A stretch of 64,000 nucleotides of DNA from Pseudobacteriovorax antillogorgiicola. Its GTDB lineage: Bacteria > Bdellovibrionota_B > Oligoflexia > Oligoflexales > Oligoflexaceae. The stretch is from the NCBI RefSeq assembly GCF_900177345.1, contig NZ_FWZT01000005.1:248001-312000 (forward strand), written 5' to 3'. Positions 17,522 through 26,025 of this stretch are shown here, piece by piece. Each line of letters opens with the position of its first letter. Positions within the stretch are counted from its first letter, which is position 1. The position numbers and the translations under genes were made by a program. A model generated the notes under the pieces. The model ran no database searches. It was not told the DNA's origin and worked only from the letters and a program-made list of their open reading frames with translations.

Positions 17522-18359
17522 AACACTGGCGTTCTTGTCGTTGATCGCTTCGATGGTAGCTTGTCAAAGCAGCCCTGATAGCCCAGCTAGCACTCCCTAT
17601 CAGGAGATGGTTCAAGGTACTATCTCCTATCCTTTTTACCTAGAAACAGAACCACTCGGCACCAATGGCAAAGAGGATAAGTTCGTCATTCGAACAATAT
17701 CAGGTGACACGGAATATGTGATCGAGATCCCAAGAGCAGCGACTGACTATGATGTTGCTGTACCGCTGGCACAGAGCAAAGAAAGTTTGGTGGAAGAACC
17801 TAAGGTACGCAATCCCCAGCTCACCGATCGCGAGTTAACCTCTCAGTTTCCTCAGTTGGATGCTCAGACGGAAGAAGAACGAGCGCTATTGGACAAGGCC
17901 TTTGGTGTTTCTGAGAAAGAAGGCCCTCGACAGGCACCGAGCTACACAGTGGGTCTTGCGAAAGTGGGTAAGCTATACAAGAAGCATCAGTATGAGTATG
18001 CGCTCATTGAAGTAAACAATCTACTTGCGTTCTACCCGAATAGCTCAAGACTTTACAAGATGAAAGGCTCTATCCTGATCCGATTGGGGAACCTGCAATT
18101 GGCAGAAAAATCCTGGCTTCGTGCTGGTGAGCTAGCCCCCGAAGACCCCGTGATCAGGCGTGGCCTAGCCCAGCTTCGCAAGAGGATTGAATCAAACCGC
18201 AATCTCGCTCGCAATAATGTTGTGTCGAGTACGACAAGTGAACCACCCCCGGCCAATGAATCCGGGGAGAGTCAGGGAAATGCAGGCAATCTGCCTGTGA
18301 TTGCTCCGGAGCAGCCCCCCGCCCCAAGCCAAGGGTCGCCCGCGACGAGTATTCGATAA
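17496..18359 (+). CDS. TPR-containing lipoprotein
   Basis: The start is set at ATG 17496, with GGAGGAG 9 bases upstream; this gives a clean lipoprotein signal MLSFPIVSKTLAFLSLIASM-VAC. The gene begins inside the 3' end of the previous one (26-base overlap), so expression is coupled. A beta-rich region (TISYPFYLETE, FVIRTISGDTEYVIEIP) is followed by about two TPR units (residues about 150-225: YEYALIEVNNLLAFYPNSSR, LGNLQLAEKSWLRAGELAPE) and a Pro/Ser-rich tail. TPR lipoproteins often scaffold envelope assemblies; here its partner is likely the upstream CsgG/FlgO-like protein (inference). Confidence 0.75.
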   Translation: MLSFPIVSKTLAFLSLIASMVACQSSPDSPASTPYQEMVQGTISYPFYLETEPLGTNGKEDKFVIRTISGDTEYVIEIPRAATDYDVAVPLAQSKESLVEEPKVRNPQLTDRELTSQFPQLDAQTEEERALLDKAFGVSEKEGPRQAPSYTVGLAKVGKLYKKHQYEYALIEVNNLLAFYPNSSRLYKMKGSILIRLGNLQLAEKSWLRAGELAPEDPVIRRGLAQLRKRIESNRNLARNNVVSSTTSEPPPANESGESQGNAGNLPVIAPEQPPAPSQGSPATSIR

Positions 18360-18369
18360 GAGCTATCGC

Positions 18370-19209
18370 TTAGGTTCGGAAAAGTTGCTGGCAATTACGA
18401 CGAGGCTTAAGGCCTTCACACCGCCGCTTGACATTTTCCACCTCCTCTTCGCTGAGGACTTTAACCCGCTCCACCTTAAAAATAAAATCTTCCTCACCAT
18501 CCTTGGTGATTGATCCATCGACTTCGTAGAAGTGCTCAGTTTTAACTAATGCATTTTCTCGCCCGAATAATTTTACAGGAATCGGCTTGTAAGCTTGGAA
18601 CCGTGGCCAAACTTCTTTGCGCGCTGGCCCTGAAAAAAGCTCCATTCTAAAACCGACGTCGGCATCGCGGAATCCCACCACTTCCCAGTAAACGACAGAG
18701 AAGGGATAGTAGGCAATCAAACGAGATTCTTCAGGGAACTCTATCAATTGTTTGAGGTCCTCTTCTAGCTGTCGCTGATCAGTGTAGCGCATGGGACATG
18801 AATTCTTGAAGTTGAAGATGATCAACTTAGGCATGTAGGCACTGCCTTTCCAATCAACAACCCCTCGCCCTCCGGAGCATGGGAAACCCATGGCAGTCCA
18901 GGGAGACCCTTTCACATAACCAGGAGTGCCGTCTGGCATATTGCATGTTTTAAGAAACTCACCAATCATCACAGATTTTTCCGCGACAAAAGCAGGTAGA
19001 TCAGCAAGGGGACCGGTGAGTGGATGACAGTCGACAGCAGGCACTTGTTGAGCCATAGGCTCAGCTTCTAATTCTGCCCCTGGTTGTTTTTGCGGTGTCT
19101 TTGAGACTGGCTTTTCGTAGCCTTCGGGCATCTGAGGTTCAAGGTTTGGGGTGACACAAGCGCCAAGGCTTATGGCAAGAAGGACAGGGAGTCCTTTATT
19201 CAACATCAT
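18370..19209 (-). CDS. Lipoprotein of unknown function
   Basis: The 279-residue product has a short lipoprotein signal (LNKGLPVLLAISLGAC) followed by Val. A Pro/Gln-rich linker leads to a domain with several Cys residues (CHPLTG, KTCNMPDG, GFPCSGGRG, NSCPMRY, RRCEGL, RNCQQLF), which suggests disulphides in the periplasm. No family is recognised. It converges with the TPR lipoprotein gene with only 10 bases between stop codons. GAGA-type ribosome site just upstream of the ATG pair. Confidence 0.65.
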   Translation of the reverse strand: MMLNKGLPVLLAISLGACVTPNLEPQMPEGYEKPVSKTPQKQPGAELEAEPMAQQVPAVDCHPLTGPLADLPAFVAEKSVMIGEFLKTCNMPDGTPGYVKGSPWTAMGFPCSGGRGVVDWKGSAYMPKLIIFNFKNSCPMRYTDQRQLEEDLKQLIEFPEESRLIAYYPFSVVYWEVVGFRDADVGFRMELFSGPARKEVWPRFQAYKPIPVKLFGRENALVKTEHFYEVDGSITKDGEEDFIFKVERVKVLSEEEVENVKRRCEGLKPRRNCQQLFRT

Positions 19210-19305
19210 CTTTCTCCTGCCGGTTGAAACACTAGGATCATGGTACCATGAAAACTTAAACTTTTTTAGGCGCCTATGACAATCCTAAACCGAGTGACAG
19301 GACTA

Positions 19306-19332
19306 GGTGAGGTTTCAAAAAGAAGCCTCACC
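19306..19332 (-). terminator. Hairpin after the flagellin gene
   Basis: GGTGAGG (19306-19312) pairs with CCTCACC (19326-19332), extended by A-T and G-U pairs. It lies 22 bases past the flagellin stop on the minus strand. No clear T tract, so termination is uncertain. Confidence 0.4.
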
Positions 19333-19354
19333 CAAACAAACATTACATCAGCTT

Positions 19355-20236
19355 CTATCGTAGAAGGCCGATTGCTAATTCTGGTATAGATCCAGCCTGA
19401 GCTAGTACTGACGTTCCTGCCTGGGCTAGAATTCGATTTTGAGAGAACTCAGCAGTTTGTGACGCGAAGTCCACATCACGAATTCGCGAGCGACTCGATG
19501 ATAGATTCTCGATCTGAACACCGAGATTGGTGATCGATGAGGTGAGTCGGCTCTGCTTAGCACCAAGTATCGCTCGATTCCCAGCAACTTTCTGGATCGC
19601 ACTATCGAGAATCTCAAGCTTCTCCGCGGCAGTTTCCCGTTCGAAATCTCCATCGACCTCTTCAGGGCCGATCTCTGCCCCCTTCGCCAGCCCTAAGACC
19701 TCCTCAGAGCTAAGCTGGATATCATCTATGTTTATAGCAACTGTGTCTGTGTTTTCTGTTTTGCCATCACCGGCCCCAATATGGACAACAAGCTCTTCGG
19801 CACCGGCTCCGTCAGCACCGCTTAGCAACTGCCGACCATTGAACTCAGTGGTGTTGATGATTCGATCGATCTCATCGACAAGCTCATTGTATTCCTTATT
19901 GGTGTAGGATCGCTCGGTATTGCCTATGGTATCCGATGCTGATTGGGTCGCCAGTTCTCGCATTCGGATGAGTATATTTGATATCTCGTTCATCCCTCCT
20001 TCAGCTACCTGTATAAGGGAAATACCATCATTCGCATTTCGCTTAGCTTGGCCTAGGGATCGGATTTGCCCGGTCATGGTTTCTGAGATAGCAAGTCCAG
20101 CAGCATCATCTGCCGACTTATTAATGCGAAAGCCACTCGACAACTTTTCCATGTCGGATTGCATACGACTAGTGGTTTCACCTAGTCTTCGTTGCGCATT
20201 AAGCGATGTAACGTTTGTTTTAATTCGTAAACCCAT
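19355..20236 (-). CDS. fliC: Flagellin
   Basis: The start is ATG 20236 (MGLRIKTNVTSLNAQRRL), with GGAGG 5 bases upstream; an earlier ATG at 20248 overlaps that ribosome site and is rejected. The 293-residue protein has the conserved flagellin N-terminal D0/D1 helices (MEKLSSGFRINKSADDAAGL, ISLIQVAEGGMNEI, MRELATQSASDT), a short central D2-less region (ELVVHIGAGDGK), and the C-terminal helix (NRILAQAGTSVLAQAG) ending IGLLR. The short middle is typical of small flagellins of about 280-300 residues. It is the only flagellin in the window and stands alone with its own candidate sigma-28 promoter. Confidence 0.97.
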   Translation of the reverse strand: MGLRIKTNVTSLNAQRRLGETTSRMQSDMEKLSSGFRINKSADDAAGLAISETMTGQIRSLGQAKRNANDGISLIQVAEGGMNEISNILIRMRELATQSASDTIGNTERSYTNKEYNELVDEIDRIINTTEFNGRQLLSGADGAGAEELVVHIGAGDGKTENTDTVAINIDDIQLSSEEVLGLAKGAEIGPEEVDGDFERETAAEKLEILDSAIQKVAGNRAILGAKQSRLTSSITNLGVQIENLSSSRSRIRDVDFASQTAEFSQNRILAQAGTSVLAQAGSIPELAIGLLR

Positions 20237-20248
20237 TACGGCCTCCAA

Positions 20249-20631
20249 GTAGGATGAGTATATCTAGAGTTGTTCCAAAGACAAGAAATCCATCGACGAA
20301 CCCCCATCACTCTTTAGGTTAAGTGACAATTTTTGATTGGATAATATTAAATAATAGTTTTAGAAATTACTAAAATATAGAGTTTTGCTCAGTGTTGCTC
20401 GTAAGTTCTCAGGTGGCCACAATCTAGGATTTTTTGCGGAAGGTCAGCGCCAAATTTAGGTCAAAACTAAAAATCAAAATATAGAATTATCTAATAAAAT
20501 TTTTATTTATCTCTAAAATATATACGTTTTCCATGTGTTTTTTACACCTTAAGAGGATGTAACAATACCAATGAGCTCCAACCCTTGGAGCAGGAGAGAT
20601 TGATTAGCTATTAACAATTTTGCGTCCAACT
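20249..20631. other. AT-rich 383-base gap upstream of flagellin
   Basis: No coding frame is seen. Besides the sigma-28-like site (20290-20316), the stretch 20330-20540 is very A/T-rich with repeated AAAATATAGA-type words (AAAATATAGAGTT at 20373, AAAATATAGAATT near 20478), which may reflect a curved or protein-bound upstream region. A hairpin GCTCCAA/TTGGAGC (20575-20591) lies 40 bases beyond the stop of the membrane-protein gene and may end its transcript. Confidence 0.4.
20290..20316 (-). promoter_or_regulatory. Candidate sigma-28 promoter for flagellin
   Basis: On the minus strand TAAAGAGT is followed after 11 bases by GTCGATGG: 11 of 16 match TAAAGTTT-N11-GCCGATAA. The RNA would begin about 45 bases before the flagellin start. 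Flagellin is the classic FliA target, which supports the reading. Confidence 0.5.
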
Positions 20632-21981
20632 CTATAAAGAACGCAGCTTTTGATCAACAGCCCGCATCAGGTGATAAATCCCAACTAAGGCGAATGTTAT
20701 CAACAGAGGCTCGAACCAGAGAAGTATTTCACCAGCCTTTCCCATGTGAGCCCCAACACCAGCAATTTGCCAAGTGAATGAATCCCACACGTAAGCCCCT
20801 ATAGCAGCTAGACCCAGAGTCCAAAAAAGCAGCCATGTAGCTTCCCAAAAGCTCGTCAAGCCCCACACAGGACTAAATAGAAGGCAAAGCCCTAGAATGC
20901 AAAAGCTAGCAGCGATATCAAGGTCTACCGACATAAAGAACCCGTCGAACCACGGCTTGAGCGCAAACCATGACTGAAGCCACCAGATTTCGCGATGGTG
21001 GCTCAGTGTAAAAACCACGTAAGCCAGCTGGACAAGGCCGCCAACCCCAAAGGTAAGAATAAGAGGCTTCCACTGCCTTTTATGCTGCAACCAAAGTACA
21101 AACGGAACATCCAACGAGCGTAGAAGTGAGCCTGCTTCATAACGGAGCTGCAGCGGTCGATACCCCCATTCCAGTGGCTCACGCCAGCCAAGAAGTGAGC
21201 GCAGCACACTGGTCAATGACCCTGGATTGGGGTCCGGCTGAACTTGGGGTGGGCAAGTCGCTAAACGCCGGCTTTGGGATAGATCCCAGCGCAACTTTTG
21301 GAAGAGCGGAATCGTCATCCAGCGACGAATCAGATATAGAGTTCCATAGGCCAAAACAACAGCCATACCGATAAAGCCTAGACTGAAGTCAACCCAAGTC
21401 AGAGCCAGTGGAAATACAAGTACGAAGTTTCGGCTCCATCGAGAGCCTGATCGCAGCCAGTGGCACGCAACAGCGACCCAAAGGGTGACCAGTGCAGTCA
21501 TCATCGCCTGGCCTGAAATATCTCCATTAGCACTGATCAAACGCCCCCGGCTCATTAGAACTGCTGCGGTGGTAATACAGAGCAACCAGCTCTTGGTAAA
21601 AAATCGACTGATGAAAACACAAAGCACAACGCAGAGAACAAGCAGCCCCTGGTTCATCCGCACATAAGATCTAACATTAAGCAAACCGCTTTCACAGCTA
21701 GCCATAAGAAAGAGGCGATACAGATGAGAATCTGCCCACTCTGAAAGATGTTGGCGAGGCACAATGTGCTGCGGGTAGATGACAGTCTTGTCTTGAAGCG
21801 TACAAGTGGCTGAAGCGGTGTTTTCCAGAACAGCCACAGCCTTGGGGTCGGCAGTGACGGAGTAGGTTCTCAAGTCCATCCAAACTAAGCGCATGAATAG
21901 CATAGACATGAGAATGAGCCCAAGACCCACACGCCCTTGCTTGAGTGTTTTGCTAGTTGCTGGCCGACTCGAAAATATCAC
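20632..21981 (-). CDS. Polytopic membrane protein, possible GT-C type glycosyltransferase
   Basis: Starts at GTG 21981. The 449-residue protein has about nine hydrophobic segments, one near the N-terminus (GLGLILMSMLFMRLVW) and then a large periplasmic loop (residues about 40-105, with CTLQDKTVIYPQHIVPRQHL), followed by clustered membrane spans (LVLCVVLCVFISRFF, MALTWVDF-like and LGFIGMAVVLAYGTLYL). One early loop between a first span and the rest is the layout of GT-C glycosyltransferases, but no catalytic Asp motif is clear. Function is unknown; surface polysaccharide work is a guess. Confidence 0.5.
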   Translation of the reverse strand: MIFSSRPATSKTLKQGRVGLGLILMSMLFMRLVWMDLRTYSVTADPKAVAVLENTASATCTLQDKTVIYPQHIVPRQHLSEWADSHLYRLFLMASCESGLLNVRSYVRMNQGLLVLCVVLCVFISRFFTKSWLLCITTAAVLMSRGRLISANGDISGQAMMTALVTLWVAVACHWLRSGSRWSRNFVLVFPLALTWVDFSLGFIGMAVVLAYGTLYLIRRWMTIPLFQKLRWDLSQSRRLATCPPQVQPDPNPGSLTSVLRSLLGWREPLEWGYRPLQLRYEAGSLLRSLDVPFVLWLQHKRQWKPLILTFGVGGLVQLAYVVFTLSHHREIWWLQSWFALKPWFDGFFMSVDLDIAASFCILGLCLLFSPVWGLTSFWEATWLLFWTLGLAAIGAYVWDSFTWQIAGVGAHMGKAGEILLWFEPLLITFALVGIYHLMRAVDQKLRSL

Positions 21982-22242
21982 CGCTACGCCCTATCTGTTA
22001 TCGCTTTTCCAGAAATTTCAACATATGCCAATTCGATTAAAAACGCCAAATATTATTATAAATCTTTTAAAAGGAACCCTAGGAATTAATTTGACATAAA
22101 ACAGATTCTTTAATATGAAACTTTCTGATTGGATAAAAGATGTTTTTAGTGAAAGCCTCCGTGTTAGGGAACAACACCAAGAGGAGCGACCTTATTGCAT
22201 CTAATGGGATTATATAGACACATTTTCAGATAGGGGATCGTC

Positions 22243-22686
22243 ATGGCATCCGTTGAGTTGCGTCCTGGTGACACGCTTAATATCGTCTGGACTTCCGTAC
22301 AAGATACGCCACTCGGCGTGAAGGAAGTCGAATCAAGTTTTGCCTTTTCTTATGATGAACTGTTAACTCGCCTAAAGTCAAAGGGGCGTGCAGGTAAGTC
22401 GCGTCGTTCTGGCACCAACGGTGCCAGATTTAGTCGCATCGTGGCCCTTTCGACCAATGCCTTGCGTAAAGGCAAATGGTCTACTGGTGCCGATATTGAC
22501 CGCGGCGAAGTCTTTACGAAGCTCATGGAAAAATTTCACGAGCTCGATGAAGACGAGTACAAGAACATCACATCGAATGCGAGAAACTCCATTCTTAGCC
22601 TTTACGAACAAAGCTCATTTCTGAACACTGAGCAAAAGCAAGAACTTGGTTCCATCGTAAATGCTGTTGGTGGCCTCAGCCACTAA
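22243..22686 (+). CDS. Conserved-looking small protein, unknown
   Basis: The 147-residue product has no signal or membrane segment. It has a beta start (VELRPGDTLNIVWTSV), a basic loop (LKSKGRAGKSRRSGTNGARF) and a helical C-terminal half (VFTKLMEKFHELDEDEYKNI). AGGGGA lies 6 bases before the ATG. A hairpin follows at once. No family recognised; the basic loop would suit a nucleic-acid or lipid contact but this is speculation. Confidence 0.6.
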   Translation: MASVELRPGDTLNIVWTSVQDTPLGVKEVESSFAFSYDELLTRLKSKGRAGKSRRSGTNGARFSRIVALSTNALRKGKWSTGADIDRGEVFTKLMEKFHELDEDEYKNITSNARNSILSLYEQSSFLNTEQKQELGSIVNAVGGLSH

Positions 22687-22693
22687 ACCCTCC

Positions 22694-22716
22694 GACGGAA
22701 ACCTCGTGTTTCCGTC
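22694..22716 (+). terminator. Hairpin after the small unknown gene
   Basis: GACGGAAAC and GTTTCCGTC form a perfect 9-base stem with loop CTCGT, 8 bases past the stop. The sequence after it (ACACGCCTCTTG) is not T-rich. Confidence 0.5.
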
Positions 22717-22805
22717 ACACGCCTCTTGAATCTAAATTTAACCCTACTACATGGTAGCCGCGACACGATATAATAGTCTCAACAGCCCCTAGTGACGAGG
22801 TGAAT

Positions 22806-24617
22806 GTGCGGCGGTTATTGGTGTCCCTTTGCTATTGTTCAATTCTCGGACTTTCGATTGCAGTGCTATGGCTTAGAGCTTACATCAGCCCGCCAGTGAA
22901 TCAAGCCAAGAGGCTGATATCGAAGACTCAAGCAGAAGCTACAGCTCGCCTAAGCCATGTTCGCTATGAACTCGAATCCTCACCTGTGATCGCGAGTAAG
23001 ATTCGATCGGCCTCTGCATATGGCCTCCATAGTGAGTTGCAAAAACTCGCACTCGTAAGCGATGTTGATGAGCTTGCAGTTTATGATCACTCATGTCAGC
23101 TCATAGGAACTTCAGCCAAAGGTTTGCCACTTGTCTCTCTGTGCCAACGGGGGCGGCAGACTTTTGAAATCGAGCCGATCGAGCAAGGGCTCCAAGTTCA
23201 TCATCATCAGGCAAGTATGATTCACGGCAAGCCTCTCAAACTCATCGTTCGCAAACAGTTTGACCAGACTTGGCTTGCCAAGGCTATTCCTCAGCGATTT
23301 AGTTTTCTTGAACTCAACATAACCAAGCAAGCTTCAAGGGCAACCCTCCTGACCCTATCGGAGGCTGCTTACATCACCAGCCAAGCCTGGTGGCAGCCAG
23401 TATTTTGGTCTCAACAAAATTCTAGCTACTACTATTTGCTCGCATTTTTATCCTGTCTGGGCTTAGCTCACACCTTCTACCGTAGGCTAGAGCAAGAACG
23501 GCAAAGGCATCAAATACTTCAAAGAAGCTGCCATGACCTCTTAGAATCTATGACCATTACACCAAATACTCAAGTCGCTGCTATGAGCCAGCAACTCATC
23601 GACCTTAAAGATCGCCTTTATCAAGACGACTTTAAAAATCGCAAGCACTTCACTATGAGCCAGAATCGAATCAACTCTTTGGAAAGTGAGGTCATTGCAC
23701 TAAAGCAGCAGCTTTCCTTATTGAAAAGCCAACAGAGTCTCCAAGAGCAAATGAAAGCAGGGGCAGATCGATTTCTGGACCTTCAGCTAATGGTTTCTAG
23801 TCAAATGGAGGACCTTAAAGACACCATCCATCATGGTCTCGTTCCACCTTGCCAGAAGATCTTTCAAGTAAGCAGGCGTTGGCAGTCGGAATTGCAGTGC
23901 ACAAGCCCGAGAAAGTTTTTGCGAAGCCTTTCGGAAAGGCCAATCTCTCATTCATGGACCCAACTTGATGAGGATCTTTCGCAGCTTCTCCAAGGAAGCC
24001 AATCCCTAGGCAATTTGTCCTTGCAAGTCGCATTGCAAGGACAAAAAATATTGAATCAGCTCCATCAAACACAGTCTGTAGCGAGACACTGGCTGAACTT
24101 AAGCAGCCCGGAATATCATGATGCGCAGACCCTCGACCAGATTCTTTACGATGCCCAGGCAATGGTACCTTTGGCCACGGACATCCCTGATATTAGCTTC
24201 GAAAATCACATCCGCGAAACCGTCGACCTGCAGGGACTTGGAATCCCGGCACCAACTTGGAGTTCGCTGACCTACCATTTGATCCTGGCTTGCGTAGAAT
24301 CTTGCCGCCATATTCATGGAACTGTGGTTGTTCACATTCGACATTTTACCAAGGCTGAAAAACAGATCCTAGTGGTATCTACAAACACCCTCGATCCCAA
24401 AATTGCTGGTTTGGAACCAAATGCTAAAAAGCACCTGCGTTTAGCTCAGGAACTAGGTGCACGTTACAAGCTCGACGTGCTTTCCTTACCATTCACTGAA
24501 GGGGAGGTTCCCCTTGCCATTTGCTGGGAAATTCAGAACGTTCAAAAATTTTCGACATCGTCGAAGATAGCGTCCAAATCGAGATTATCGTCATTGTCGC
24601 CTGAGTCCTCTGTGTAG
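22806..24617 (+). CDS. Two-span membrane sensor with degenerate histidine-kinase-like C-terminus
   Basis: GTG 22806 is chosen because GACGAGG (22794-22800) sits 5 bases before it; GTG 22800 overlaps that site. The 603-residue protein has membrane segments near residues 7-24 and 210-230 with a periplasmic sensor between, then a long coiled coil (residues about 260-320), a helical region with DTIHHGLVPPC where a phosphorylated His might sit, and an ATPase-like tail (SSLTYHLILACVESCRHIHG, LVVSTN, LAQELGARYKL). The usual N-box Asn and the DxGxG loop are missing, so kinase activity is doubtful. The last 25 codons overlap the convergent receiver-TPR gene and look like read-through into it. Confidence 0.65.
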   Translation: MRRLLVSLCYCSILGLSIAVLWLRAYISPPVNQAKRLISKTQAEATARLSHVRYELESSPVIASKIRSASAYGLHSELQKLALVSDVDELAVYDHSCQLIGTSAKGLPLVSLCQRGRQTFEIEPIEQGLQVHHHQASMIHGKPLKLIVRKQFDQTWLAKAIPQRFSFLELNITKQASRATLLTLSEAAYITSQAWWQPVFWSQQNSSYYYLLAFLSCLGLAHTFYRRLEQERQRHQILQRSCHDLLESMTITPNTQVAAMSQQLIDLKDRLYQDDFKNRKHFTMSQNRINSLESEVIALKQQLSLLKSQQSLQEQMKAGADRFLDLQLMVSSQMEDLKDTIHHGLVPPCQKIFQVSRRWQSELQCTSPRKFLRSLSERPISHSWTQLDEDLSQLLQGSQSLGNLSLQVALQGQKILNQLHQTQSVARHWLNLSSPEYHDAQTLDQILYDAQAMVPLATDIPDISFENHIRETVDLQGLGIPAPTWSSLTYHLILACVESCRHIHGTVVVHIRHFTKAEKQILVVSTNTLDPKIAGLEPNAKKHLRLAQELGARYKLDVLSLPFTEGEVPLAICWEIQNVQKFSTSSKIASKSRLSSLSPESSV

Positions 24618-25906
24618 TCGCTACCAGGAGCTTCATCGGAAGCATATTCTGCAATAGTTCCATCCTCGCCCACGGTCATGGTCTCCTCAAACTCAACCGC
24701 CTCAAATTCTTCCATGGAAATGGCAACTGACCCAGATTTCGTTTGACTGAGAACTTTTACATTATGCTTAGCATTCTCAAATTCCGGGTCCATCTCATTG
24801 GATTTTACAAAGCATGAATAGCCTTTTTCATTTTCACCACGCTTCATGAAACCGATCCCCATGTTGTAGAGAATTCTTGCTGATAGCCCTTTGTCGCGAG
24901 CAAGCAACTGTAACGCTTTTTTATAGAGACCGAAACCAACAGCAAATTTCTCTTGCTTGATGGCAATGATGGCTGCGGTGTTGAAGACCGAACTGAGTTC
25001 TCGATTCGATGCACATTCTCGCAATAAACCTAAGGCCTCGTTGATCTCACCAGCAAGCAGCATGCCTTTGCTCTTGCCGAGTTTGGCTGACTTCGCTTCA
25101 GGAGCGAACTTGAGAATTTCTTCGAAACTGTCAGTAGCTTCGTCGACCCGATCAAGCTCAAGGAAGAGATCCCCCATCTCTAGGAGACGTTCGGTATTGT
25201 AGGGGCTGATTAACTGAGCTCCTTTTAAAGAAGCGATGGCTCCATTATAGTCGTTCTGTTTCAAGCGGCAGCGGGCGTAAAGATGCTTGATCCTAGCATA
25301 AGGTGGATCCATAGCAAGGTGAGGCCTTAAGATGTTTTCAGCTGCCTCCCAGTCGTTACGTGATATGTGACTTTCCGCAAGCTCGACAATAGCTCTCGGA
25401 TTATCTGGTGAATGGGCCAAGACTTTTTCTAGCATCTCGTGGGCCTTATCTAACTCTCCCTCGCGGCGGGATTTTTCAACCTTTAACAGAACTTGTCGAA
25501 TCGGACTCAGGCGTCGATACTCTCCGACTAAGCCCTTAATTTGTTCGCGAATAGTATCGGTATTGATCTCACCGATCGTGCAGGCGCTGACAAAATACTC
25601 CTTTGCCGCTTGCAAGATGGCTTCATTTTCTTTTGCAGCGATCAGGAATACCGGATGAGATTCGATGGAATGAGCTTTTCGATTATGCTGGAGGACGTTT
25701 TGAACACTTTCTGCACCGACTTCCCAGTCCAAAATTAGGTAGGCATATTCGCTCTTATCGATGGCAGACATGACCTCTTTTTCATCCATCACGTTGTGGA
25801 TGTTGTTGGTGTCGATGCCTTGATTCTTGAGAGACTGACGAATCACATCTCGAATATCAGCTCGTTTCGAATATATAAAAGCGGCTTCAATATCAATCTT
25901 GGACAA
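24542..25906 (-). CDS. Receiver-like domain fused to TPR repeats
   Basis: Starts at TTG 25906, with GGAGG 6 bases upstream. The 454-residue protein has an N-terminal CheY-like fold (AAFIYSKRADIRDVIRQSL; YLILDWEVG with Asp about 59 where the acceptor Asp belongs; VFLIAAKENEA), but the acidic pair near residue 10 is replaced, so phosphorylation is uncertain. Residues about 140-390 form at least six TPR units (EGELDKAHEMLEKVLAHSPD, NDWEAAENILRPHLAMDP and so on), and the tail is very acidic (DNDDNLDLDAIFDDVENF). It likely serves as a signalling scaffold. Its 3' end overlaps the convergent sensor gene by 76 bases. A perfect GCCGATAA lies upstream. Confidence 0.8.
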   Translation of the reverse strand: MSKIDIEAAFIYSKRADIRDVIRQSLKNQGIDTNNIHNVMDEKEVMSAIDKSEYAYLILDWEVGAESVQNVLQHNRKAHSIESHPVFLIAAKENEAILQAAKEYFVSACTIGEINTDTIREQIKGLVGEYRRLSPIRQVLLKVEKSRREGELDKAHEMLEKVLAHSPDNPRAIVELAESHISRNDWEAAENILRPHLAMDPPYARIKHLYARCRLKQNDYNGAIASLKGAQLISPYNTERLLEMGDLFLELDRVDEATDSFEEILKFAPEAKSAKLGKSKGMLLAGEINEALGLLRECASNRELSSVFNTAAIIAIKQEKFAVGFGLYKKALQLLARDKGLSARILYNMGIGFMKRGENEKGYSCFVKSNEMDPEFENAKHNVKVLSQTKSGSVAISMEEFEAVEFEETMTVGEDGTIAEYASDEAPGSDYTEDSGDNDDNLDLDAIFDDVENF

Positions 25907-25947
25907 GCCTGGCCTCCACTTACACCATTAAGATCGCTCGACAAATT

Positions 25948-25974
25948 TTATCGGCCAATCCTTGTATCAGATGA
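25948..25974 (-). promoter_or_regulatory. Candidate sigma-28 promoter for the receiver-TPR gene
   Basis: On the minus strand a perfect GCCGATAA (25948-25955) has TCATCTGA 11 bases upstream; the -10 matches 8 of 8 and the -35 only 3 of 8. The RNA would begin about 35 bases before the TTG start. Confidence 0.35.
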
Positions 25975-26025
25975 GCGCTTTTTCTGCCCAGGCTGGTCTG
26001 CTAGGAGATATATTTATTGTTTCAG

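Noticed and set aside
22115-22204. 29-codon frame MKLSDWIKDVFSESLRV... upstream of the 22243 gene
   Set aside because: No ribosome site, no conserved pattern visible, and composition like its non-coding surroundings.
24957-25202. Plus-strand Ser/Leu-rich frame inside the receiver-TPR gene
   Set aside because: Shadow of the TPR coding strand; no ribosome site or domain.
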